Below are positions 16,911-29,367 of a DNA stretch of 64,000 nt, one piece after another. The stretch spans positions 1-64,000 of the forward strand of contig NZ_JBBWVE010000013.1 of the NCBI RefSeq assembly GCF_041903755.1, written 5' to 3'. Source of the DNA: Thiocapsa roseilacustris. GTDB lineage: Bacteria > Pseudomonadota > Gammaproteobacteria > Chromatiales > Chromatiaceae. Each line of letters opens with the position of its first letter. Position 1 is the first letter of the stretch. The notes beneath the pieces are model-generated. The model was not told the origin of the DNA and ran no database searches. It saw nothing but the letters and a program-made list of their open reading frames with translations. Both the position numbers and the translations under genes were made by a program.

Positions 16911-18031
16911 ATAAGTGCGTTGGGCTTTTCGCAGGAATAGGCGGGATGGAACTTGGAATGCACGCTGGTGGATTTCAGCCCGCGTTGCTTTGCGAAATTC
17001 TACCTGAGGCACAAGCAGTATTACGTGAACGCTTCCCAGGCGTTGATATTCGCCCTGATGTGAAGACGATAAGATCCATCCCAAGCGACATATCACTTAT
17101 TTGTGCAGGATTTCCTTGTCAGGACTTGAGTTCTTCGGGGCATAAACGCGGAATAGCTGGGTTGCGTTCCAGCTTGGTTGGTGAGGTGTTTCGCCTTCTC
17201 GCGAGGAAGACATGCGACTGGATCCTCTTGGAGAACGTCAGGTTTATGCTTCATCTTGGTGGTGGTGAGGCAATGAAACATATTACTGAGGCATTGGAGG
17301 ATCTTGGCTACCGGTGGGCTTACCGAGTGATGAATTCACAGAACTTTGGCGTGCCGCAGAGGAGGGAGCGAGTTTACATTCTTGCCTCAAAGAAGCTCAA
17401 CCCAGCCGGGGTCTTGTTCCGCGAACCGGTTGATGCGCCGCCAACAATAGATAAACCAACCGATATCTCAGCACCGGTGGGCTTTTATTGGACTGAGGGA
17501 ACCTATGCAACTGGGCTGGCTGCCGATGCATTGCCGCCATTGAAAGGCGGCTCAACAATTGGAATACCCTCCGCGCCTGCGATTCTATTTCCCTCCGGAT
17601 TGGTTGGGACACCCGATCTTCGGGACGCAGAGAGAATGCAAGGGTTCTCCGAGAATTGGACGAGTGCGGCAGAACAAGTGGTTAAGCCCTCCTTTCGTTG
17701 GAAGTTAGTTGGAAATGCAGTTACGGTAAATGTTTGCCAATGGATTGCGGAAGGACTCCTGTCTCCATCTGACATTGGTCCAAAAGTGTTTCATCCCCAC
17801 AATACACAGCGATGGCCAGATGCGGCATTTGGCGAAAGAGGGAAAGTATGGCGCGTTGATGGAGCGTATGGCCCCTTTAACCATGCATCACTATCGTCCT
17901 TTTTGCAATACCCGACAAAACCACTCTCTAACCGTGCGATTACTGGGTTTCTCGTCCGTGCTTTGAAGGGCAATCTAAAATACCCGGACGGCTTCATCGA
18001 AGCTTTAACCAGATACTCAAAGGCGTTATGA
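16907..18031 (+). CDS. DNA cytosine-5 methyltransferase 2 of a LlaJI-like R-M operon
   Basis: A 374-residue second m5C methyltransferase, only distantly like the first. Motif I is VGLFAGIGGMELG (5-17), the catalytic Cys is in AGFPCQDLS (Cys71), the ENV motif is at 109-111 and QRRER at 151-155. The final GNAVTVNV block is present. About 90 residues follow it, more than usual. Its start overlaps the end of gene 1 by 4 bp. Two cytosine methyltransferases side by side usually mean that each protects one strand of an asymmetric site. Confidence 0.88.
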   Translation: MNKCVGLFAGIGGMELGMHAGGFQPALLCEILPEAQAVLRERFPGVDIRPDVKTIRSIPSDISLICAGFPCQDLSSSGHKRGIAGLRSSLVGEVFRLLARKTCDWILLENVRFMLHLGGGEAMKHITEALEDLGYRWAYRVMNSQNFGVPQRRERVYILASKKLNPAGVLFREPVDAPPTIDKPTDISAPVGFYWTEGTYATGLAADALPPLKGGSTIGIPSAPAILFPSGLVGTPDLRDAERMQGFSENWTSAAEQVVKPSFRWKLVGNAVTVNVCQWIAEGLLSPSDIGPKVFHPHNTQRWPDAAFGERGKVWRVDGAYGPFNHASLSSFLQYPTKPLSNRAITGFLVRALKGNLKYPDGFIEALTRYSKAL

Positions 18032-19722
18032 GCATCACGAAACAGCAGTTCATCGACGCGGTTCAGGCCGCCGTAAATGCTCCTTCCAAAAGCGGAACAA
18101 AATGGCATTCTTTGGAAAAGTTGTTCGCGGAAGAGGGCCTTAGAGGGAATGGCGCTATAAACAATGGGGGCGGAGCAGATCGAACCACACGAGTAAGACA
18201 GTTGGCCACCTCCAAACAGCATAATGGCCACACCACCCGCGACGTTGCGAACCATTCCGTGTTTGTGATCGGTGGCGACACTATCTCCGGTTACGAAAGC
18301 GCCCCGGCGCACTATGAAGAACAAATTGTTCAGGCCTTGCAAGACGAGCATCCTAACTGCGCCTCATGCCTAATTATGGTAGCCCCTACTAACGCGGAGG
18401 TGAGGCCTGTGCTGTTGGTAACACGATCTGATAAACCCGACCTCATTCCATACCGAACATGGTGGCCTGAGTTACGAACGGAGAGCCTCCCTTCAATTGC
18501 CAGCTCAACTATAGAAGGCGCGACATCAGAACTCAAGTCCAGTTCAGAAGAACTCGGGGAATTGGTTAGACTATTTCAACAGGACGCTGCAGATTCGTTT
18601 CTTCACGTTGAACAGGCTGTGGCTCAACGGTTTATCTCAAGCCTTTTGTCAAAGAGATTCCTTATAGCAACCGGCTTAGCCGGAGCAGGCAAGACTAAAC
18701 TCGCTCAGGCTTTCGCACGGTGGCTTTTCTCAACAGATGGAAGCTACGAAGTGGTTCCTGTGGGAGCTGACTGGACCGGCAATGAAAACGTCCTGGGATA
18801 TCCGAACGGCCTGGACAAGGAAACCTACGTTTCCAAACCGGCGCTTGATTTGGTTATTCATGCGAAAGACTGCCCGGACGTCCCGCACTTCCTCATCCTC
18901 GACGAGATGAACCTGTCCCATGTCGAAAGGTATTTTGCGGATATTCTTTCGGTCATCGAGTCCGAGGAGGAAATCCAACTCTATGATGGAGCGGCCCGCC
19001 AAGCAAACGGGAAACCAATTCCAAGTGCAGTCGAGCTCTCGAAAAATCTCTTCATTATCGGCACGGTGAACGTGGACGAGACAACCTACATGTTCTCGCC
19101 GAAGGTGCTGGACCGAGCGAACGTCATCGAGTTCCGAATGGACGCTAAGGAGTTGGAGGGCTTCCTCGACAATCCGGCAAAGCCGGACTTGTCCAAGCTC
19201 GATGGCAAAGGCGCGTCGTTTGGAAAGGCGTTCGTGGATGCGGCCAAGAACCCAGTAGCGGTTCCGGCTGATGTGAAGGCGGCTTACGATGCCGAAATGC
19301 TGCTGTTCTTCAAAACGCTGCAAGCCCATGGGGCGGAGTTTGGCTACCGCACGGCCTACGAGACGGCGCGCTTCATCCACTTCTACAATCTGCTCGGCAA
19401 TTATGCTGACGGTGACACCGCTTGGTTCCCCCGTGCATTTGACTGTGTGGTCTTCCAAAAGCTGCTGCCGAAGCTGCACGGCTCGCGGTCCAAGTTGGGG
19501 CCGGTGCTCAAGAAGCTGTGGTTCCTGTGCGTGCACGACTCGGTTGGCCGTGGGGCGGATGCGCTCGAGGCGGCAGAAGAAGCAGCGCGTTCGACGGACA
19601 AAAAGGCCGAGCCATCGGTCATCGTCCCGACAGGTTCGCCTTATCCATTGAGCGCAGAGAAGATTGGCCGGATGTGGCGGCTGTTGATCGAAAACGGATT
19701 CGCCTCCTTCACCGAGGCATGA
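18028..19722 (+). CDS. McrB-like AAA+ NTPase, restriction subunit
   Basis: A 564-residue protein. Residues 1-170 are a specificity domain without close relatives that I recognise. The AAA+ module has Walker A GLAGAGKTK (216-224), Walker B FLILDEMN (288-295) and the McrB-type sensor region GTVNVDETTYMFSPK (345-359). McrB-like motors hydrolyse GTP or ATP to translocate DNA and need a partner nuclease, here the next gene. It overlaps methyltransferase 2 by 4 bp. The first half keeps low GC; the second half is GC-richer. Confidence 0.87.
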   Translation: MSITKQQFIDAVQAAVNAPSKSGTKWHSLEKLFAEEGLRGNGAINNGGGADRTTRVRQLATSKQHNGHTTRDVANHSVFVIGGDTISGYESAPAHYEEQIVQALQDEHPNCASCLIMVAPTNAEVRPVLLVTRSDKPDLIPYRTWWPELRTESLPSIASSTIEGATSELKSSSEELGELVRLFQQDAADSFLHVEQAVAQRFISSLLSKRFLIATGLAGAGKTKLAQAFARWLFSTDGSYEVVPVGADWTGNENVLGYPNGLDKETYVSKPALDLVIHAKDCPDVPHFLILDEMNLSHVERYFADILSVIESEEEIQLYDGAARQANGKPIPSAVELSKNLFIIGTVNVDETTYMFSPKVLDRANVIEFRMDAKELEGFLDNPAKPDLSKLDGKGASFGKAFVDAAKNPVAVPADVKAAYDAEMLLFFKTLQAHGAEFGYRTAYETARFIHFYNLLGNYADGDTAWFPRAFDCVVFQKLLPKLHGSRSKLGPVLKKLWFLCVHDSVGRGADALEAAEEAARSTDKKAEPSVIVPTGSPYPLSAEKIGRMWRLLIENGFASFTEA

Positions 19723-19726
19723 GGTC

Positions 19727-22135
19727 ATGCGCGTTCTTCCTGATACCAGCGTTCCGTTTCGCTCGCCATCCGGCGCAGTGGTGGCCTACGTCACCCTGAT
19801 GCCCGTGAAGGATGCGGAGAGCGCATCCACGGCTCCGCTGGCGGAGACGGACGAGGAAGACGCCCGTGAACATGGGGAGACAACCGTTCAGTTGCGCGAA
19901 TCGGAGCGGTATGAATATGAGGTCGTTCCCGCCAACGGCGCCGACTTGCGGCTGCGTTGCAGTCTTTCGAGCCGTCGCCGCAGTCTTGGCAGCGGTGTAG
20001 GAAAACCGGATGCGGGGCTCATCGAGACGCGGTCCTTCTGCGGCACGCTGCTGCTGGAATTGGTCGAGGGCGAGGTGGACAGTGTGAAGGCTGCGGTGGC
20101 GACGGCATTGCTGGACGTGCGCTCGCTCAAGCTGGACTACCGGACGGAATACCGGGGGATGTTGCGGCGGCTATCGGATGAAATCGCGGGGCTGGTGGCG
20201 GATGCCCGGTCATCGGCAAAGGCAGGCTTCCGTTCAACGTTTGAAGACCGGACGGATGCGGGCTGGTTGCAAATCCAACTGGAGCTTCTGCGCGAAACGC
20301 TGGACAGCTCCGATTTCTCCGCCGCGCTGCAACGCATCCTGAGCTTTCCCCATGAGCGGCTGTCCACGGTGAGCGATTCCGTTTCCACCGACCGACCGAT
20401 TCGCTGGACTCCGTCGGCAGTGCGGCAACTGGTGACGGGCAATCCACGCCGCGAGGTTCCGACTTCGCATCCGTTGCGCTCGCAACTGGGTTTGGAGTCG
20501 GTCGCCGAGCGGGTTCTGGTGCCGCGCAAGTCGCGAGACCTGGACACGCTGGAGAACCGGTTTGTGAAGTTCGCACTGGGCGAGTTCCGGGCATTCCTCA
20601 CACACGCGCAGGGCGTGTTTGAGTCGTGTGCGGGCTGGGGCGCATCGGCGGCGTTGTCGCGTCGGCTGGCGGCGACGGTGGAGGATTGGCTGGGGCGCAG
20701 CTTGTTCCGTGAAGTGGGCGAGATGCGATTCGCGCCGCTGGGCAGTCCGGTGTTGCAGCGCAAGGCGGGCTATCGCGAGGTACTGCGCTGGTGGCTGCGG
20801 TTTCGCACGGCAGCGGAGCTTTCGTGGGAAGGCGGGGAGGCGTTGTTTCACGCGGGGCAACGCGACGTGGCGAGTCTCTACGAGTATTGGCTGTTCTTCG
20901 AGTTGCTAGGCTGGTTCTGCCAGAAGTGCCGGGGTGGAAATCGTCCGTCGGTGGAGGAGTTGATTGAAGGGCTGGAGGAAGGTTCGCCGAATCTTCGGCT
21001 GCGAAAGCGGATGGAGTTGGGGCCGTTTGTCGGCACGTTTGCGGGGCAGAGTCGCCGATTGAATGCACGCTTTGCCTACAACCGGCGCTTTGAGGTGACG
21101 CAGGACCGGCACGCGGGCGGCAGCTGGACGCGGAGGTTGCATCCCGATTACACGCTGACGTTTTGGCCGGAAGATTTGAGCGAGGCGGACGCAGAGCGGC
21201 AGGAGTTGCTGGTGCATGTGCATTTCGACGCGAAGTATCGCGTGGAGGACATCGAGGGCTTGTTTGGCGCGGAGGGAGCAGATGACGCCGATGACGAGGT
21301 GGAGGGTAACTACAAGCGGCAGGATTTGCTGAAGATGCACGCCTACCGTGACGCCATCAAACGCTCGCAAGGTGCGTATGTCCTTTATCCGGGGCGTGCG
21401 AACGCGGCGGTGAAGTTGAAAGGCTTTCACGAAATCTTGCCGGGGCTGGGCGCGTTCGGAGTCGCACCCGACGAGAACGGGATGGCACAGGGCTTGGAGG
21501 CGCTTGAGAAGTTCTTGGATGAAGTGCTGGCGCATCTAGGCAACAGGACGACGGCTCAGGAGCGCGTGAGCTATCACATCGCCGAGAGCTACACGTTGAA
21601 GGAGGAACCGGTGCAGTATGGATCGCTGGTGCTGGCGGAGCGGGATGAGTTGAGCGACACGACGCGGGCGCTGCCACCGTCCGAGCATCATGTGGTGGTG
21701 GCTTGGTATAACACGCCGGAACAACTCGCATGGACGCTGGAGAAGGGCATCGCGAACGTGCGGCTGGGTAACCGACCGGGAACGTGGCACATCCCGCCAG
21801 AGATGGCGTCGGCGCGGCATGTTCTCCTGCGGACCCACAGCGGCAAGGTGGCACCCGGTTTGTTCCGTCTCACGAAGCCGGGCTACAAGGTCTATTCGGC
21901 GAACGACCTCACGGCGAAAGGATACCCCGGTGCGACTGGTGGCGAGATTTACGCAGTCTTTGAAGTGGAACCGGATGCAGCCTACGCGGGGCGGAAGTGG
22001 GATGAGCCAGAAGTGACGAAGCAGATTAAGGCGTTCGAATCGCGCAGGTCTTACCGCCAAGTGAACACGTTGCATCGGCGTTCACCCGATCCGCGAGTGC
22101 TGAGTTTGCAGGAGCTCTTGCGGGCGATGCGATGA
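19727..22135 (+). CDS. DUF2357/McrC-like nuclease subunit
   Basis: An 802-residue protein starting 4 bp after the McrB-like gene. The middle part (about 250-450) fits DUF2357 (RDLDTLENRFVKFALGEF, AGYREVLRWW). A PD-(D/E)xK-type nuclease core follows: HPDYTLTFWPE near 471-481 and VHFDAKYRVE near 498-507, giving the D...D-x-K catalytic set. Residues after 620 form a separate domain (MASARHVLLRTHSGK) without an assignment. By analogy with McrBC and with R2 of LlaJI it should be the DNA-cleaving partner of the NTPase. Confidence 0.8.
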   Translation: MRVLPDTSVPFRSPSGAVVAYVTLMPVKDAESASTAPLAETDEEDAREHGETTVQLRESERYEYEVVPANGADLRLRCSLSSRRRSLGSGVGKPDAGLIETRSFCGTLLLELVEGEVDSVKAAVATALLDVRSLKLDYRTEYRGMLRRLSDEIAGLVADARSSAKAGFRSTFEDRTDAGWLQIQLELLRETLDSSDFSAALQRILSFPHERLSTVSDSVSTDRPIRWTPSAVRQLVTGNPRREVPTSHPLRSQLGLESVAERVLVPRKSRDLDTLENRFVKFALGEFRAFLTHAQGVFESCAGWGASAALSRRLAATVEDWLGRSLFREVGEMRFAPLGSPVLQRKAGYREVLRWWLRFRTAAELSWEGGEALFHAGQRDVASLYEYWLFFELLGWFCQKCRGGNRPSVEELIEGLEEGSPNLRLRKRMELGPFVGTFAGQSRRLNARFAYNRRFEVTQDRHAGGSWTRRLHPDYTLTFWPEDLSEADAERQELLVHVHFDAKYRVEDIEGLFGAEGADDADDEVEGNYKRQDLLKMHAYRDAIKRSQGAYVLYPGRANAAVKLKGFHEILPGLGAFGVAPDENGMAQGLEALEKFLDEVLAHLGNRTTAQERVSYHIAESYTLKEEPVQYGSLVLAERDELSDTTRALPPSEHHVVVAWYNTPEQLAWTLEKGIANVRLGNRPGTWHIPPEMASARHVLLRTHSGKVAPGLFRLTKPGYKVYSANDLTAKGYPGATGGEIYAVFEVEPDAAYAGRKWDEPEVTKQIKAFESRRSYRQVNTLHRRSPDPRVLSLQELLRAMR

Positions 22136-22183
22136 ATGGCTTCGATTCTACGCATTCCCGTCAGGCAAACAACGGAAGTGAGC

Positions 22184-22217
22184 AATAGGGGACGTACCAC
22201 GATAACCTTCGCGACCC
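22184..22217. repeat. Dispersed repeat, GGGGACGTACCA family, copy 1
   Basis: ATAGGGGACGTACCACG with the following TAACCTTCGCGACCC is nearly identical to 31570-31603; the core also occurs inverted at 8298-8312. It sits in the 107-base gap between the DUF2357 gene and the RhuM-Doc gene. Confidence 0.65.
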
Positions 22218-22242
22218 TCACCCGCGTCTCGGAGCGGATTCA

Positions 22243-23249
22243 ATGACCGAGCTTTCGGCGATGCCAGGTGGCGAGATCCTGGTCTACGAGGCCCCGGACG
22301 GCGGCGTGCGCGTGGACGTGCGGCTGGAACGGGAGACTGTGTGGCTGACTCAGCAGCAGATGACCGAGCTTTTCGGGCGGGAGCGCTCGGTCATCACCAA
22401 GCATATCGGCAATGTGTTTAAGGAGGGTGAGCTTGAGGCCAGCGCAACCTGTGCAAAATTTGCACAGGTTCAAAGAGAGGGCCAGAGGACCGTTGCCCGC
22501 GACGTCGACCACTACAACCTGGACGTCATCATCTCGGTAGGCTACCGGGTAAAATCGCCGCAAGGTACCCGCTTCCGCCAATGGGCCACGCGCACACTGC
22601 GCGAGCACCTGGTGCAGGGTTACACCCTCAACCGCCAGCGCTTCGAGCATAACGCGCGCGAGTTGGAGGCCGCACTGGCCCTGGTGCGCAAGGCCGCGGC
22701 CGGAGAAGCGCTGAGCACCGACCAGGGCCGCGGGCTGGTCGATGTCATCGCCCGGTACACGCAGACCTTCCTGCTCTTGCAGCGCTACGACGAAGGGCTG
22801 CTGGTCGAGCCCGAGGGCGTCGCGGGCGGCGTGCTGCCGCTGGTTGCCGAGGCACGGATCGCCATCGCGCGCCTCAAGCAGGACCTGCTGGCGCGCGGCG
22901 AGGCGACCGACCTGTTCGGCCGCGAGCGGGAGGAGGGGCTGGCCGCCCTGCTCGGCAACCTCGACCAGAGCGTGTTCGGCGAGCCGGCGTACCCGACCGT
23001 CGAGTCGAAGGCCGCGCACCTGCTGTATTTCGTCATCAAGAATCACCCCTTCTCCGACGGCAACAAACGCATCGGGTCCTTCCTGTTCGTCGAGCTTCTG
23101 CACCGAAACGGCCGGCTGATTCGCAATGGCGAGGCGGTGATCAACGATGTCGGTCTGGCCGCGCTCGCGCTGCTGGTGGCCGAATCGGCGCCGAAGGACA
23201 AGGATGTCATGATCCGCCTGGTAATGAACATGCTGGCCGAACCCGTGTT

Positions 23250-23253
<4 letters not shown>
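22243..23253 (+). CDS. RhuM-family protein with C-terminal Doc-type Fic domain
   Basis: A 336-residue two-domain protein. The first ~120 residues are the RhuM module (VWLTQQQMTELFGRERS, ARDVDHYNLDVIISVGYRV). The C-terminal half is a Fic/Doc fold with HPFSDGNKRIGS at about 268-279. The Lys in DGNKR is Doc-like; Doc toxins phosphorylate rather than AMPylate their target. The stop overlaps the hsdR start by 4 bp (ATGA), so it belongs to the type I locus, where RhuM-like genes are frequent passengers. Its role there is not established. Confidence 0.85.
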
Positions 23254-26457
<3,204 letters not shown>

Positions 26458-26501
26458 CGGATCTGCGGCAATCTGAATGCGAGGCCGGCGTCGGCACCGT
26501 T

Positions 26502-26590
26502 GAATTCCGGGGACGGGACGAATTCCGGGGACAGTTTCCTCAATCGAAACTGGCCTCGAACTGAATTAAGTATACTGTCCCCGAAATTCG
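26502..26590. repeat. Dispersed repeat, ATACTGTCCC family, unit 5
   Basis: A palindromic unit: GAATTCCGGGGACAG... pairs with ...ATACTGTCCCCG (26526-26535 against 26573-26583). Bases 26520-26588 match 27378-27445 almost perfectly and in the same orientation. A second partial GAATTCCGGGGAC precedes it. Confidence 0.8.
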
Positions 26591-26626
26591 CACAAGTCAA
26601 AATGCCGAGTCTTGATCGCTCAAAAG

Positions 26627-27040
26627 TCAATCATCAACGCATTCATACCTGTTATTGTATTTCTTCGTCGGCGCGATCGAAATGCACCGACCTCTGACGA
26701 CTTCAAGATTGACATACCCATTACCGCCGCCGTTCATCAGTGCTGCAGCGGTGGCTGCTTGAATGATAGCTGGGTTGACCGTCGTGCATTCTACCGGATC
26801 TCCGACTGACACGTGGCCCTGACCTTCTTCCACACCGCATTCGAGCTCAAGCCAGGTTATCTTATGAGCAATGGCTCCGGGAAAATTCTGGATTGTGACA
26901 TCCGTCACAATACCGTACCTGTCGATCGGATCGACCGTAGTGATATCCTCGTTCCCGCCGCCGGACGCCTGAACCGCAGAAACCAACAGACAGGATGCCG
27001 CGATCGCGGCGGTCACAGAACTCAACAAATACTTATTCAC
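26627..27040 (-). CDS. Small exported protein of unknown function
   Basis: A 137-residue protein with a clear signal peptide (MNKYLLSSVTAAIAASCLLV to VQA). The mature part begins SGGGNEDITTVD and has three Cys (LELECGVEEG, VECTTV, GRCISI) and a fourth near the end (RYECVDD), which suggests two disulfides and a periplasmic or secreted location. GC content is lower than in core genes nearby. It is flanked on both sides by matching direct repeat units (26520-26588 and 27378-27445), so it may have moved as a cassette. I do not recognise the family. Confidence 0.72.
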   Translation of the reverse strand: MNKYLLSSVTAAIAASCLLVSAVQASGGGNEDITTVDPIDRYGIVTDVTIQNFPGAIAHKITWLELECGVEEGQGHVSVGDPVECTTVNPAIIQAATAAALMNGGGNGYVNLEVVRGRCISIAPTKKYNNRYECVDD

Positions 27041-27377
27041 GAGTATCCCTCACAGATTCCTTTTGCGTTTGAAGACACTATATCGCTGCTTGTAGGTATC
27101 TCTATTGATAGCCCTACGACAAAAAAGATAGTCCAGGCCGACCTGCATGTCAATGGCCTTACGCGTTCGAAGAATAATCGTCTTTCGACGACGAGGGCTT
27201 CGTACGATATAAGTATCTCTTATAATCCAAGTCGTCTGGAGATGCACAATGAATCGTTATCGCAAACGAAATCATTCACAACGCCCTCTATCTTCAGGGT
27301 CCAAACGGGGTCCAAACGGGGTCAGGTCTTGACATGTGCCTATTTTCGCTCATGGCTTTGCGAATTCCGAATTTTCC
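27041..27377. other. Upstream region of the small exported protein
   Basis: About 340 A/T-rich bases. The gene at 26627-27040 should have its promoter at the 27041 end. The short tandem GGGGTCCAAACGGGGTC (27297-27322) is visible. No supported ORF; the + strand frame across it merely runs into the repeat. Confidence 0.4.
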
Positions 27378-27445
27378 GAATTCCGGGGACAGTTTACTCA
27401 ATCGAAACTGGCCTCGAACTGAATTAAGATACTGTCCCCGAAATT
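27378..27445. repeat. Dispersed repeat, ATACTGTCCC family, unit 6
   Basis: Direct copy of 26520-26588 with few differences (one base lost in GTATACTG). It lies 50 bases beyond the 3' end of the Ntn-hydrolase gene and completes the bracket around the small exported protein. Confidence 0.8.
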
Positions 27446-27495
27446 GCACCGAGTTAACGAGTCGCGTGTTGCGTTGCCAGCCTCAACGCACCCGA

Positions 27496-28569
27496 TCATT
27501 CTGCCCCAAGCCACTTGAAGGGCTCAGCTGGCTTGAGCGCTGCCGAAAGCTCGCCCGCGAGAGGCTGGCCACGCTCAATCCTGACGACCTTTGGTGCAGC
27601 ACCTTCAGTCAGATCAACCTTGTTGATATCGATCCACGACACGGCGGGGAAGATCGCGGATTCGAAGTAGTAGATCTTGGCCCGATGATCCGCCACGGTC
27701 CGCCACAGTGTCATCGCGATGTTCGGGTTACTCGCATCGGCCATGCCGAGTGGAACACTGATCATGCGTACCTGCGAAAACACTGATGCGAGCGCTAGCT
27801 CGGGATCCTTGTACTTCGGTGATAATTTGAGATAGTGGGTCGTGCGAACGAAGCGGTCGGCGGCACTGATTGTGCCCGGAAGGAAACGGTCGCCTCCAAC
27901 CTTATCCCAGTAGACGTTCAGGGCGAGCTGTTGGTCGAACGTTGGTGAGTTGGTCATCACCCTGTACTGCGAGCCATGGTGAATCACGAGTTCGCCATTG
28001 ATGTATTCAAGGATCGCAGAGTCGCCCGTCGCATCAGAAAGCGAAAGATGCAGGCCCGCTGCGTGACCATTCGGCAGTGGAGGAGCAATGATGGCAAATG
28101 GGGGATTGGCCATAGCGGCAACCGCCTCCCCCACTGTTGCGAAGTTGTCGAGGAAGTACTGTGCCCAAGCGCCAGCGGTCAGAGTGGGCTTTCCTGACTT
28201 GGCTGCATCACCCCATTCGGCTTCCTTCAGATAAAGCAGGTTGGCAACGAGTCCTTTCTCGTTCATGCCATCGGCCGTTCCGGCATCATAGAAAGAGACA
28301 GCAATTGAGCCATACTTCGCGGTCCATTTGATCGGGTTGGCACCGACCGTTCCATCGCGCTTCATCCCTGTGGGAAAGACCCACAGCGCGGTCTTGGCGG
28401 AAGTATCCATCCAATCCATGGACCGTCCGGTGATGTAGGACTGATCGCCCGTCTCATACACGAGACGCGTGCAAGCCTGTGCGTTGTGCAAAGGGCCGAA
28501 TGCGATGGTCGCGATGACCAAGGTGCTGACCACAGTCTTCATCGTCGTGTATGGGTTCATGTGTCTCAT
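27496..28569 (-). CDS. Exported choloylglycine-hydrolase-like Ntn hydrolase
   Basis: A 357-residue linear-amide C-N hydrolase of the Ntn superfamily. A signal peptide (MKTVVSTLVIATIAFG to NAQA) is followed at once by CTRLVYE; the Cys after the cleavage site is the N-terminal nucleophile. Other family landmarks are RSMDWM (Arg and Asp of the active site), a MNEKGLVANLLYL segment and MTNSPTFDQQL with the conserved Asn. Family members cleave bile-salt amides, penicillin V or acyl-homoserine lactones; periplasmic relatives often act on quorum signals, but the substrate is unknown. The start at 28569 has GAGAGACGAAG before it; ATG 28542 is an alternative. Confidence 0.87.
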   Translation of the reverse strand: MRHMNPYTTMKTVVSTLVIATIAFGPLHNAQACTRLVYETGDQSYITGRSMDWMDTSAKTALWVFPTGMKRDGTVGANPIKWTAKYGSIAVSFYDAGTADGMNEKGLVANLLYLKEAEWGDAAKSGKPTLTAGAWAQYFLDNFATVGEAVAAMANPPFAIIAPPLPNGHAAGLHLSLSDATGDSAILEYINGELVIHHGSQYRVMTNSPTFDQQLALNVYWDKVGGDRFLPGTISAADRFVRTTHYLKLSPKYKDPELALASVFSQVRMISVPLGMADASNPNIAMTLWRTVADHRAKIYYFESAIFPAVSWIDINKVDLTEGAAPKVVRIERGQPLAGELSAALKPAEPFKWLGAE

Positions 28570-28638
28570 CTTCGTCTCTCGTTTCCTTTAATGTTGGTGA
28601 TGTGATGCCGTCGAACAGTTGATCAGACAGAGTGTCGG

Positions 28639-29070
28639 TCAGGCGAGATAGGCAGATTCTGTGACATAGTCACTCCGGTACTCTTCGGTTGGCTCGAAAG
28701 ACTGGACGATGTCCAAATAAACCCCGTTCGGATCTTGAATACAGAAGTGCCGCTGCCCCCAATCTTCGGACCTCAAGTCAAGCACGATTGTTAGCGATTT
28801 TGACTTGGCTGCTGCATAAGCGGCATCAGCGTCTTCCACCTCCAAGCTGAAAATGACGCCATCGCCAGAGTATGGCCTATGAAACATTGGCGGTTGAGTA
28901 GGTTGGTCGGGCAATAGAAAGCCAATTTGAACTCCGGACTTCGAAACTAGATGAACGTACCAGTCGCCTGAAAAGACAACGTCAAAGTCAAGATTCTCTG
29001 TGTAGAAGGACTTCGCCACATCGAGATCTTTGACGATGAAAACAGGGAATGAGCTTTTTGGTTCGATCAC
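28639..29070 (-). CDS. VOC-superfamily (glyoxalase/bleomycin-resistance-like) protein
   Basis: A 143-residue vicinal-oxygen-chelate fold protein: SSFPVFIVKDLDVAKSFYTE at the start, VIFSLEVEDADAAYA in the middle, and WGQRHFCIQDPNGVYLDIVQ at the end, the last with the usual metal-ligand Glu replaced by Asp (YLDIV). It may be a non-enzymatic binder or a dioxygenase/isomerase relative. The gene runs in the same direction as the Ntn hydrolase, 69 bp upstream of it, and shares its lower GC. Confidence 0.82.
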   Translation of the reverse strand: MIEPKSSFPVFIVKDLDVAKSFYTENLDFDVVFSGDWYVHLVSKSGVQIGFLLPDQPTQPPMFHRPYSGDGVIFSLEVEDADAAYAAAKSKSLTIVLDLRSEDWGQRHFCIQDPNGVYLDIVQSFEPTEEYRSDYVTESAYLA

Positions 29071-29200
29071 GTGTAACTGCTCTCTTGTCGGCTAACAGTT
29101 AGCGAGGCTTCGCATCAGACCAACGAGACATGGGCAGGCCCCGATTGATCGTCGGTGCACTAAGCTACCTTATAGAGCTGTTTGGGCAAAATCGGGTCGT

Positions 29201-29317
29201 GTCGAACCCGTAGGGTGCGGTGACGCAGGAACCGCACCTTGTCTGGCGCCAACGGTGGATCAGGGTGCGGTTCGTCCCTCACCGCACCCTACGCGCTGCT
29301 TTCGCCAAGGGTTCGAC
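29201..29317. repeat. Nested inverted-repeat element
   Basis: Outer arms GTCGAACCC (29201-29209) and GGGTTCGAC (29309-29317) enclose inner arms GTAGGGTGCGGTGA (29210-29223) and TCACCGCACCCTAC (29279-29292). The central part repeats AGGTGCGG-like sequence. This is a palindromic intergenic element between the VOC gene and the 3' end of the PhoD-like gene. Confidence 0.75.
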
Positions 29318-29367
29318 AAAGGTTGTTGCTGCCATGTCGTCGGTCGGGCGGTGACACCGGGCAAGGC

